Of a stretch of 8,847 nucleotides of DNA, positions 1 through 5,490 are shown piece after piece. The notes below the pieces were generated by a model. That model searched no databases. It worked only from the letters and a program-made list of their open reading frames with translations, and was not told the DNA's origin. The number at the start of each line of letters is the position of its first letter. Position 1 is the stretch's first letter. The position numbers were made by a program, and so were the translations under genes. The stretch comes from Lachnospiraceae bacterium (lineage in GTDB: Bacteria > Bacillota > Clostridia > Lachnospirales > Lachnospiraceae): contig JAFOIS010000079.1 in assembly GCA_017420605.1 (NCBI GenBank), forward strand, positions 1 to 8,847, in the 5' to 3' direction.

Positions 1-88
1 CGTACAGGATATTGATGCCTTCTCCCGGCACAAACGTCAAGGAAGGATAATTCCGAAAGTCCCGAAGGTCCAGGGATTCTATTTTCAT
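1..88 (-). CDS. recF: RecF, DNA replication/repair ATPase (N-terminal fragment, cut by window edge)
   Basis: Only the first 29 codons lie in the window. They read MKIESLDLRDFRNY followed by SLTF and GEGINILY, the usual N-terminal beta-strands of RecF just before the Walker A loop, which would fall beyond the edge. RecF is an SMC-like ATPase that helps load RecA at single-strand gaps with RecO and RecR. The ATG (positions 88-86) overlaps the TGA of the upstream yaaA gene in an ATGA, so the two are probably translationally coupled. Position directly after dnaN and yaaA is the standard Firmicutes arrangement and supports the call despite the short stretch. Whether the rest of the gene is intact cannot be seen. 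Confidence 0.9.
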   Translation of the reverse strand, partial: MKIESLDLRDFRNYPSLTFVPGEGINILY

Positions 89-303
89 GCTTTCTTATCC
101 AGAACGAGGATCTCTTCGCCTTCAAAAAGGACTTTATCCCCGTCGTAGAGCTTCCGCCCGCGGCGCAGCTCCTCTTCGCCGTTCACAAGGGCTTCCCCGT
201 TCTGTATCCTAATCTTCGCCTCCACGCCGTCGGAAACAAGCCCCACGGCCTTAAGGAGCTGACCCAGTGTGATATATTCCGAACGCAGTATCAGTTTTTT
301 CAT
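85..303 (-). CDS. yaaA: YaaA, small S4-domain RNA-binding protein
   Basis: This 72-residue protein is essentially a single S4-like domain. It has the family pattern YITLGQLLK (10-18), G-x-EAK (26-30), VNGEEELRRGRKL (40-52) and a following GD (55-56), where the basic RRGRK patch is the expected RNA-contacting surface. The family sits between dnaN and recF in many Firmicutes; its role is poorly defined, and a link to ribosome or RNA function is inferred from the fold. I chose the ATG at 303 because it begins the conserved MKKLIL segment, lies 5 bp after the dnaN stop and is preceded by AGG/AAGG. A longer reading from position 375 would run back into dnaN and adds no conserved residues. The TGA stop overlaps the recF start by four bases (ATGA), consistent with an operon. 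Confidence 0.93.
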   Translation of the reverse strand: MKKLILRSEYITLGQLLKAVGLVSDGVEAKIRIQNGEALVNGEEELRRGRKLYDGDKVLFEGEEILVLDKKA

Positions 304-308
304 TTTCC

Positions 309-1412
309 TTACCTGATGAAGTTCACCGGCAGAATAATATAGATATAATCTTCCGTATCGTTGCGGATGAAGCACGGCGCCTTCGGATTGACCAGATAGA
401 GCGTCACCGTCTCTTCTTCGATCGCGCGCAGCGCGTCCATCATAAACCGCGGATTGAAGCCGATCATGATATCCTTGCCTTCCTTATCCACGTCGATCTC
501 TTCCTGCATGGAACCGATCTGGGAATCGATGGAAAGCTGCATATATCCGTCCGTCACGTTGAAAATGATCGGTTTCTTGTCGTTTTCCCGTACGAAAAGC
601 GTCGAACGGTCGATCGCCGCAAGCAGCTCGCGTCTGCCCACGCGGATCTTCGTTTCATAATCGCTGGAAAGCATGTTCTCGATGCGGAAGAACTCTCCGT
701 CGATCAGGCGCGATACGATCGTCGTGTCCTTCATTTCAAAGACGATATGATTCGCCGCGAAATAAATGTTAACGTTCTCCTCCGCGTCGTCCCCGAGGAT
801 CTTACTGATCTCGGAAAGCGTCTTTCCGGGAACGATGACTTTCTTTTCACTGTATACTTCTTTCAGCGCCGTATTCCGGATGGAAATGCGGTGACCGTCC
901 AGCGACACTACCTGAAACTCGTCTCCCCTTACCCGGAACAGTTCGCCGGAAAGGACGCGGTTGTTCTCATTGACCGCGATCGAGAAGATCGTCTTCTGGA
1001 TCACGTCCTTGAGCGTGTACTGGGAAATGCTGATGAAATCCTCTTTTTCGACCACGGGAAGATACGTGAAGTCTTCGCCGCCGAGTCCCGCCAGCTGGAA
1101 GTTCGCCCTTTCGCAGACGACCTTCACCATCTTGGATTCATCGACGGAAATGATCACTTCATTGTCCGGAAGTTTCCGGATCATGTCCGAAAGCATCCTG
1201 GCCTGGATCGCGACCCTTCCCTTTTCCACGATCGACCCCGGAACGACGGTCTCGATGCCGAGTTCCGTATCATTGGAAATGAAGTGGATGCCGTCGCTTT
1301 CCGCAACGATCATAATGCACTCCAGAATCGGCATCGTCGTGTGGACGGGAACCGCGCGCATGGAAATGGCGATGGCTTTCTGCAGGTCACTTCTGGAACA
1401 GACAATTTTCAT
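309..1412 (-). CDS. dnaN: DNA polymerase III subunit beta (sliding clamp)
   Basis: The protein has 367 residues, normal for a beta clamp of about 365-380. It forms the ring-shaped dimer that tethers the replicative polymerase to DNA and docks many repair proteins. It begins MKIVCSRSDLQKAI, carries the DGHR signature in the middle domain, LIDGEFFRIENM in the linker to the third domain, FNPRFMMDAL near the C-terminus, and ends in the typical ILPVNF. No residue loss or frameshift is apparent. The ATG at 1412 is preceded by AAAGGAG with a 5-base gap, a good ribosome-binding site. It lies 187 bp downstream of dnaA and 5 bp upstream of yaaA. No clear separate promoter was found in the dnaA-dnaN gap, so co-transcription with dnaA is likely. 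Confidence 0.98.
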   Translation of the reverse strand: MKIVCSRSDLQKAIAISMRAVPVHTTMPILECIMIVAESDGIHFISNDTELGIETVVPGSIVEKGRVAIQARMLSDMIRKLPDNEVIISVDESKMVKVVCERANFQLAGLGGEDFTYLPVVEKEDFISISQYTLKDVIQKTIFSIAVNENNRVLSGELFRVRGDEFQVVSLDGHRISIRNTALKEVYSEKKVIVPGKTLSEISKILGDDAEENVNIYFAANHIVFEMKDTTIVSRLIDGEFFRIENMLSSDYETKIRVGRRELLAAIDRSTLFVRENDKKPIIFNVTDGYMQLSIDSQIGSMQEEIDVDKEGKDIMIGFNPRFMMDALRAIEEETVTLYLVNPKAPCFIRNDTEDYIYIILPVNFIR

Positions 1413-1599
1413 AACGACTCCTTTCCCGGGAGGGGCGGCGTGCCGGCTATAAAAGAATAGCAGTCCGTCTTCGTCTTCTTCTCCGGTGTGGATTTGTTGA
1501 TAAGTGCATCTATGATTGAAAATACGTGCCTTTCCGCTTCCACAGCCCCTGTGACGGAGAGGGGAATGAAGACCGTATCACGGTGGTGCCCTGTGGATA
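1413..1599. other. dnaA-dnaN intergenic region with DnaA-box-like sites
   Basis: No gene is seen in this 187-bp gap. It contains DnaA-box-like 9-mers, read on the minus strand: ATATCCACA at 1592-1600 (one mismatch to TTATCCACA, overlapping the dnaA stop by one base), TTATCAACA at 1495-1503 (one mismatch) and AAATCCACA at 1487-1495 (two mismatches, adjoining the previous one). In several Firmicutes the origin is bipartite, with boxes both upstream and downstream of dnaA, so this may be the second half of oriC. There is a small dyad, CACAG-CCC-CTGTG, at 1541-1553, and weak hairpins at 1446-1461 and 1546-1564. None is followed by a U-run, so I do not call a terminator. The dnaN ribosome-binding site is at the left end. 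Confidence 0.5.
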
Positions 1600-2952
1600 T
1601 CAGACGCCCGAATTCAGTTTTTTCCGGATCACGTCGACGTCCCGTTTCGTTTCGTCCGAGGTCTGGATCTTCTTTTCGATGCTCCGGCAGGCGCTGATCA
1701 CGGTCGTGTGGTCGGTGCGCGCAAGGATCTGCGCGATCGCCTGCTGCGAGTCCGTCGTAAGTTCCCGGCACAGATACATCGCCACCTTGCGGGGATAGGC
1801 GATCTCCGAATTGCGCTTCCTTGAAGTAAGATCCTCTCTCGTCAGGTGGAAATGCTCGGAGACCGCGTCGACGATCATGTCGGCCGTGATGCGGCGTTCC
1901 TTTTCCGGAGAGATGAAATCCTTGAGGATATCCTCCGCGATGGAAAGATCCACTTCCCTCTTTTCCAGAAGGCTCTTCGCCTTGATGCGGTTGAAGCAGC
2001 CTTCGAGGATACGGATGTTCGAGGTGATATTGGAAGCGATATAATCCATGATCTCCTCGCCGAGGCGGAAGCCTTCCGTCTCCTGCATTTTCCTGAGGAT
2101 CGCCATGCGGGTCTCGTAATCCGGACGGGAAATATCGGCCGTAAGGCCCATTTCCAGACGGGAACGGATCCGCTCTTCGAGGATATCCAGTTCGCGGGGC
2201 GGCTTGTCCGAAGATACGATGACCTGCTTTTTCGCGCCGTAGAGCGCGTTAAATGTATGGAAGAATTCCTCCTGCGTCGATTCCTTGCCGATGATGAACT
2301 GGATATCGTCGATGAGAAGGACGTCGATATTGCGGTACCGGTCGCGGAATTCCGAAAGCGCCTGGTTGTTGCGGTTGCGGATCGCGTCGATCAGTTCGTT
2401 CGTGAAAGTTTCGCTCGTGACGTAAAGGACGCGCTTCGAAGGATCGTTTTCCAGAATAAAATGAGCGATCGAATGCATCAGGTGCGTCTTGCCGAGGCCG
2501 ACGCCGGAATACAGATACAGCGGGTTGAAGACTTCGCCCGGCTGCTCCGCGACGGCGAGGGCGGCGGAATACGCAAATTTGCTGTTATTGCCGACGACAA
2601 ACGTATCGAACGTATACTTCGGGTTCAGGTGCGCCCGCTCGAAGGCATTCTCCTCGCGGGATTCCTTCGCGTCGTCCTTTACGGAAGGGTCCGGCGCGAC
2701 GAAACGGATGCGCAGCGAAAGGCCCGTTACTTCCTCGATCGCAACGCGGATCAGCATGAGATATTTTTTATTGAGGACGCTGATCGCCATCATGCCTTCC
2801 GGCACGACGATAAAGAGCTCACCCTGCTCGATCTTCTGCGGAATCAGCGGTTTTATCCAGGAATTGAAGGAAACACTGGTCAGAACAGGCTCTTTTTTGA
2901 GCGTATCCAGTATTTCCGGCCAGGACGACCGGAGAAGGTCAAAATCATCCAT
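1600..2952 (-). CDS. dnaA: Chromosomal replication initiator protein DnaA
   Basis: DnaA binds 9-bp boxes at oriC, oligomerises with ATP and melts the origin. From this start it has 450 residues, a usual length. Domain I (about 1-85) has the SFNSWIKPL helix. The AAA+ core has YTFDTFVVG, a P-loop SGVGLGKTH (149-157), Walker B VLLIDD (211-216), a sensor segment around SSDKPP and the arginine-finger region RIRSRLE (261-267). Domain IV ends with the box-recognition helix containing DHTTV (414-418). Departures from common Firmicutes sequence are Ser for the first Gly of the P-loop, SRLEMGL for SRFEWGL, and LARTDHTTV for the usual FGGRDHTTV. The ATG at 2952 fits family N-termini and has GGAG 12 bases upstream. 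An in-frame ATG at 2970 adds METFAV but lacks a well-spaced ribosome-binding site, so the start is uncertain by six codons. Confidence 0.97.
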   Translation of the reverse strand: MDDFDLLRSSWPEILDTLKKEPVLTSVSFNSWIKPLIPQKIEQGELFIVVPEGMMAISVLNKKYLMLIRVAIEEVTGLSLRIRFVAPDPSVKDDAKESREENAFERAHLNPKYTFDTFVVGNNSKFAYSAALAVAEQPGEVFNPLYLYSGVGLGKTHLMHSIAHFILENDPSKRVLYVTSETFTNELIDAIRNRNNQALSEFRDRYRNIDVLLIDDIQFIIGKESTQEEFFHTFNALYGAKKQVIVSSDKPPRELDILEERIRSRLEMGLTADISRPDYETRMAILRKMQETEGFRLGEEIMDYIASNITSNIRILEGCFNRIKAKSLLEKREVDLSIAEDILKDFISPEKERRITADMIVDAVSEHFHLTREDLTSRKRNSEIAYPRKVAMYLCRELTTDSQQAIAQILARTDHTTVISACRSIEKKIQTSDETKRDVDVIRKKLNSGV

Positions 2953-2999
2953 AACAGCAAATGTCTCCATGTTACATATTTTATCGTTTATCCTCTCCT

Positions 3000-3028
3000 A
3001 TCATAGTATAAAATGAGATTTTTTACAA
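3000..3028 (-). promoter_or_regulatory. Probable sigma-A promoter of dnaA
   Basis: On the minus strand TTGTAA (3028-3023) is followed after 17 bases by TATGAT (3005-3000): four of six and five of six matches to the sigma-A hexamers with ideal spacing. An overlapping alternative uses TATACT (3010-3005) with TTCAAT (3033-3028), also spaced by 17, but its -35 is weaker. Transcription would begin near 2993-2998, giving a dnaA leader of only 40-50 bases. The strong AGGAGAGG motif at 2999-2992 would then sit at the very 5' end of the transcript. The nearest strong DnaA boxes are about 160 bp upstream, which would allow DnaA autoregulation, though this is inferred. Confidence 0.55.
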
Positions 3029-3185
3029 TTGAAAAGTACAGAAGGAGACATAATATATTTACATAAAACGGAAATTATTGTCTCCTTTGTGGGTAAAAAC
3101 GAAAACGGAAAAAAGAGCGGATTTTGCGCGATCTTAAGGGGGCCGCAAACAGATATGAACGGAAGAAATCACCGTAAAATAAGGG

Positions 3186-3217
3186 TTATCCACAGGTTAT
3201 ACACAATTTGTGGATAA
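3186..3217. promoter_or_regulatory. Cluster of three DnaA boxes at oriC
   Basis: Three 9-mers lie within 32 bp: TTATCCACA at 3186-3194 (plus, perfect consensus), TTATACACA at 3197-3205 (plus, a known functional variant) and TGTGGATAA at 3209-3217 (the perfect consensus on the minus strand). The first two begin 11 bp apart, about one helical turn, and the third faces them. They are followed by an A/T-rich run (AAAAATTATG and TTTTTTATG). This density of perfect boxes beside dnaA is the classic mark of a bacterial origin and a DnaA assembly site. Confidence 0.92.
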
Positions 3218-3242
3218 AAATTATGTTGCTTTTTTATGTAAC

Positions 3243-3285
3243 CGGGGGCGAAAAAAGACTTCCTAATAATAGAAAACAGCCCCCG
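3243..3285. repeat. GC-rich inverted repeat in the origin region
   Basis: CGGGGGC (3243-3249) is the exact reverse complement of GCCCCCG (3279-3285). The 29-bp spacer is AT-rich and contains AAAAAAGAC and TAATAATAG. The element stands between the DnaA box cluster and the rpmH -35 hexamer. It could form a stem with a large loop in single-stranded DNA or simply be two GC clusters flanking an AT-rich unwinding segment. It has no U-run on either side, so a terminator is unlikely. Confidence 0.5.
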
Positions 3286-3303
3286 CAGTTTTCATAAAAT
3301 TGC

Positions 3304-3332
3304 TTGACGTAAAGTAGACCCGCATATATAAT
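3304..3332 (+). promoter_or_regulatory. Strong sigma-A promoter of the rpmH operon
   Basis: TTGACG (3304-3309), a 17-bp spacer and a perfect TATAAT (3327-3332) make an almost ideal housekeeping promoter. Transcription should begin near 3338-3340, giving an rpmH leader of about 110 nt. A strong promoter suits a ribosomal protein gene and probably drives the whole block rpmH-rnpA-yidD-yidC-jag down to the terminator at 6508-6539. Confidence 0.88.
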
Positions 3333-3357
3333 AGTAAAGCACTTTTGCGGAAGAAGT

Positions 3358-3420
3358 ATGACATATCAGCCGCTTGAAAGAACACGGCTTTATGGGCAAC
3401 CGTTTATAAAAGATCCGTAA
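3358..3420 (+). other. Candidate 20-codon leader ORF upstream of rpmH
   Basis: Inside the predicted rpmH leader, ATG at 3358 opens a 20-codon frame ending with TAA at 3418-3420, preceded by a weak GGAAG at 3349-3353. The product starts MTYQP and ends FIKDP. Its first 15 bases match 13 of 15 bases at 3455-3469, the third to seventh codons of rpmH (ATG ACA TTC CAG CCG), and the peptide start MTYQP resembles L34's MTFQP. A 5-bp stem (AGCCG 3368-3372 with CGGCT 3385-3389) lies within the frame. It may be a leader peptide, a decoy of the rpmH initiation region used in feedback, or a decayed partial duplication; chance remains possible. There is no direct evidence of translation. Confidence 0.3.
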
Positions 3421-3448
3421 GAATCAGATTTGGGAGGAAAAGACCGAT

Positions 3449-3580
3449 ATGAAAATGACATTCCAGCCGAAGAAGGCTTCCGACGCGCGCGTACACGGTT
3501 TCCGCGCCAGAATGAGCACGAAGAACGGCAGAAAAGTCCTTTCGGCAAGACGCGCCAAGGGAAGAAATAAGATCGCCTGA
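3449..3580 (+). CDS. rpmH: 50S ribosomal protein L34
   Basis: L34 is a tiny basic protein of the large ribosomal subunit. The 43-residue product has the family pattern [17 protein letters not shown] and [13 protein letters not shown], the usual length being about 44. Residue 3 is Met rather than the common Arg, and the segment ASDAR replaces the usual Lys/Arg-rich stretch before HGF, so the N-terminal half is less basic than typical. A strong GGGAGG (3432-3437) sits 11 bases before the ATG. It is the first gene of the rightward operon under the promoter at 3304-3332, divergent from dnaA, exactly as in other Firmicutes. It is only 11 bases from rnpA. Confidence 0.97.
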   Translation: MKMTFQPKKASDARVHGFRARMSTKNGRKVLSARRAKGRNKIA

Positions 3581-3591
3581 TCCATTTTTAA

Positions 3592-4017
3592 ATGAAGACG
3601 GAGTCGGGACTTAAAAAGAGGGAGGACTTCTCCCGCGTCTACAGGAAGGGAAAGCAGAGAGCGGGAAAGCTGCTCGTGCTGTACAGCCTTCCGAATGGCA
3701 CCGGCATAAGCCGCCTGGGCATCTCCGTAAGCAAAAAGGTAGGCAACAGCGTCGTAAGACACAGGATCAAGAGACTGATCCGGGAAAGCTGGCGGCTTGG
3801 CCTTACGGAATTCAAACAAGGCTATGATCTGGTCGTCATTGCAAGAAATGCGGCAAAGGGCACGACTTATGAGGAAATAAGGAGTGCCCTTTTATGTCTT
3901 GCAAAAGAGGCGGGGCTCCTTGCGGAAAAAGAAACACCGCCGGCAAAGGAGAACCATGATCAAAAAGGGAATGATCCGGCTCATCCGGATCTATCAGAAA
4001 TACATTTCTCCGTATAA
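3592..4017 (+). CDS. rnpA: Ribonuclease P protein component
   Basis: RnpA is the basic protein subunit that helps the RNase P RNA bind and cleave the 5' leader of pre-tRNAs. The product has 141 residues against about 110-120 for most relatives. The core begins [15 protein letters not shown] (7-21), includes [24 protein letters not shown] (42-65), the family's RNR basic motif with His in place of Asn (R56-H57-R58), and GYDLVVIAR (77-85). The extra 20-25 C-terminal residues are hydrophilic and unconserved in appearance; residues 122-141 are read through the first 62 bases of yidD in another frame. No ribosome-binding site precedes the ATG, which lies 11 bases after the rpmH stop, so translation probably depends on coupling to rpmH. 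The start is fixed by family alignment and no better one is near. Confidence 0.95.
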   Translation: MKTESGLKKREDFSRVYRKGKQRAGKLLVLYSLPNGTGISRLGISVSKKVGNSVVRHRIKRLIRESWRLGLTEFKQGYDLVVIARNAAKGTTYEEIRSALLCLAKEAGLLAEKETPPAKENHDQKGNDPAHPDLSEIHFSV

Positions 4018-4168
4018 GCGTACGAAATGCCCTTACACCCCGACCTGTTCCGCGTACGCGGTCGAAGCGATCGAAAAGCACGGCGCCCTTAAGGGAGGCC
4101 TGCTCACACTGTGGCGTCTTCTGCGCTGCAATCCGTTTTCACACGGCGGTTATGACCCGGTTCCGTAA
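3956..4168 (+). CDS. yidD: YidD, membrane protein insertion efficiency factor
   Basis: The 70-residue product shows the complete YidD signature: [12 protein letters not shown] (9-20), [15 protein letters not shown] (25-39) with the family's two cysteines, and the ending [14 protein letters not shown]. YidD is a small inner-face membrane-associated protein that assists YidC-dependent insertion, which fits its place just before yidC. I chose the ATG at 3956 because AAGGAG (3946-3951) precedes it and conserved sequence begins there; an upstream in-frame ATG at 3884 would add 24 arginine- and lysine-rich residues encoded inside rnpA. The gene overlaps the 3' end of rnpA by 62 bp in a different frame, suggesting translational coupling. 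yidC follows after 21 bp. Confidence 0.95.
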   Translation: MIKKGMIRLIRIYQKYISPYKRTKCPYTPTCSAYAVEAIEKHGALKGGLLTLWRLLRCNPFSHGGYDPVP

Positions 4169-4189
4169 ACCGGGCACGGAGGACAACTC

Positions 4190-5464
4190 GTGATCGTATT
4201 AACCAAAAGTACCATGTTCCTCATCAAATGGATCGCCGAGGTCCTCGGCATCCTGATGAACGGGATCTACCATCTTCTGAGCGCCGTCGGCTTCGCGAAC
4301 GTCGGCGTGGCGATCATTCTTTTCACCATCATCATGTACCTTCTCATGACGCCGCTGCAGATCAAGCAGCAGCGCTTTACGAAGGTCAACGCGATCATGC
4401 AGCCTGAGATCAAGAAGATCCAGGACAAGTATCAGGGCAAAAAGGACCAGGCGTCCCTCCAGCGCCAGCAGGAGGAAATGCAGGGCGTTTACGAGAAATA
4501 CGGCACGTCCCCGACCGGCTCCTGCGGCCAGATGCTGATCCAGCTGCCGATCCTGTTCGCACTGTACCAGGTCATCTACAAGATCCCGGGCTACATTACC
4601 CAGATCCGCGACGTCCTCGGCAAGGTCGTGGATACGACCGGTTTCACGGAGTTCTTCAAAACGTTCGTGACCAGTCAGGAAAACGCGATGCTGACCCGGA
4701 ACTTCGCCGAAGGCGCAAGGGCCAACGTCATCGATTCTCTGTACGGCCTTTCGACCTCGCAGTGGTCGTCCCTTCTTTCGGACGGCGGTGCGTCTGCATT
4801 CTCTACGGTCCTGAATGAAGCGCACGCGTATATCAGCAAAGTCACGACCTTCCTCGGCCTGCCGATCTCGGATTCCCCGAGCACGCTTTTCATGCAGGGC
4901 TGGAAGGCCAGAACGTTCGGCCTCGTCGCCGGCGCGATCCTGATCCCGGTGCTCGCGTACCTTACCCAGGTATGGAATACGAAGCTGATGCCGGATCAGA
5001 GCGCCAATAAAAAGGAAGGCGAGCCGACCAGCAATATGGAAGCCAGCATGAAGTCCATGAACGTCATGATGCCGATCATGTCCGCGGTCTTCTGCTTCAC
5101 GCTTCCGGTCGGTATCGGTATCTACTGGGTAGCGGGCGCGGTCGTCCGCGGCGTGCAGATGCTGATCATCAACAAACAGCTCGACAAGGAAGACATCAAC
5201 GTCTATATCGAAAAAGCGCGTGACAAAGCAGCGAAGAAACGTGCCAAGAGAGGCCTTCCGCCGCAGAAGATCACGAATGAGGCTTCCAAGAGCTATCGCA
5301 ATCTTTCCTATGATAAAGCGTCTTCGAAGACGTCAGGGGAAAAACAGGATCTTTGGGATCACAACGCATCCGGAAGCACGACGGATACGAAGCAGTATAA
5401 AAAAGGCAGTATCGCCGCGCGTGCGAACATGGTTCGGGATTTTGACGAAAGAAATCGGAAATAA
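4190..5464 (+). CDS. yidC: YidC/Oxa1-family membrane protein insertase
   Basis: YidC inserts and folds membrane proteins alone or with SecYEG. The 424-residue protein has a hydrophobic segment near 9-33, a core membrane helix (about 37-55) followed by TPLQIKQQRF and the cytoplasmic helical hairpin (60-105), then PTGSCGQMLIQLPILFALYQVIY (108-130), a long loop (about 135-235), helices at about 242-260 and 293-316 (GIGIYWVAGAVVRG), and a basic tail (344-424) likely to contact ribosomes. No lipobox is seen, unlike B. subtilis SpoIIIJ. The groove arginine of SpoIIIJ (R73, in ILIRLL) aligns with Tyr50 here (IIMYLL). The start is GTG, chosen because GGAGG (4178-4182) stands 7 bases upstream; Met9 is a weaker option. 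The gene follows yidD and precedes jag, the usual partner order. It is much longer than SpoIIIJ (about 260). Confidence 0.96.
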   Translation: MIVLTKSTMFLIKWIAEVLGILMNGIYHLLSAVGFANVGVAIILFTIIMYLLMTPLQIKQQRFTKVNAIMQPEIKKIQDKYQGKKDQASLQRQQEEMQGVYEKYGTSPTGSCGQMLIQLPILFALYQVIYKIPGYITQIRDVLGKVVDTTGFTEFFKTFVTSQENAMLTRNFAEGARANVIDSLYGLSTSQWSSLLSDGGASAFSTVLNEAHAYISKVTTFLGLPISDSPSTLFMQGWKARTFGLVAGAILIPVLAYLTQVWNTKLMPDQSANKKEGEPTSNMEASMKSMNVMMPIMSAVFCFTLPVGIGIYWVAGAVVRGVQMLIINKQLDKEDINVYIEKARDKAAKKRAKRGLPPQKITNEASKSYRNLSYDKASSKTSGEKQDLWDHNASGSTTDTKQYKKGSIAARANMVRDFDERNRK

Positions 5465-5490
5465 TTCGCGGCGAAGATACGGAGGAGGCA

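Larger units (their letters stand above)
2971..3303. other. Chromosomal origin region (oriC) between dnaA and rpmH
   Basis: No protein gene is supported in this stretch between divergent dnaA and rpmH. A 62-codon reading frame at 3029-3217 runs through the DnaA boxes and is treated as chance. The region holds three DnaA boxes at 3186-3217, a one-mismatch box (TTACCCACA, minus strand) at 3088-3096, AT-rich runs at 3051-3080, 3214-3240 and 3264-3278 that could unwind, and a GC-rich inverted repeat at 3243-3285. The left end carries the leftward dnaA promoter. Flanking genes diverge from this point on both sides, as expected at a replication origin. Which AT-rich segment melts cannot be decided from sequence alone. 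Confidence 0.85.

Noticed and set aside
747..1460. 237-codon plus-strand open frame antisense to dnaN
   Set aside because: It is a shadow of DnaN, with no ribosome-binding site and no recognisable protein features.
1541..1564. Possible dnaA terminator hairpins
   Set aside because: The CACAG/CTGTG and CCCCT/AGGGG stems are only 5 bp and are not followed by a U-run on the minus strand.
1409..1771. 120-codon minus-strand open frame bridging the dnaA end and dnaN start
   Set aside because: It overlaps the conserved DnaA domain IV in another frame and has no motif or convincing start.
2988..2996. TTATCCTCT as a further DnaA box
   Set aside because: Two mismatches fall in the conserved CACA end, and the site is better explained as part of the dnaA leader ribosome-binding motif on the other strand.
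1846..3006. 386-codon plus-strand open frame antisense to dnaA
   Set aside because: The minus strand encodes a full, clearly recognisable DnaA. The antisense product has no recognisable motif and reflects strong codon bias of the real gene.
3029..3217. 62-codon open frame in the origin region
   Set aside because: It spans the DnaA boxes, its C-terminal codons are the boxes themselves, and the peptide resembles nothing I recognise. Best seen as chance.
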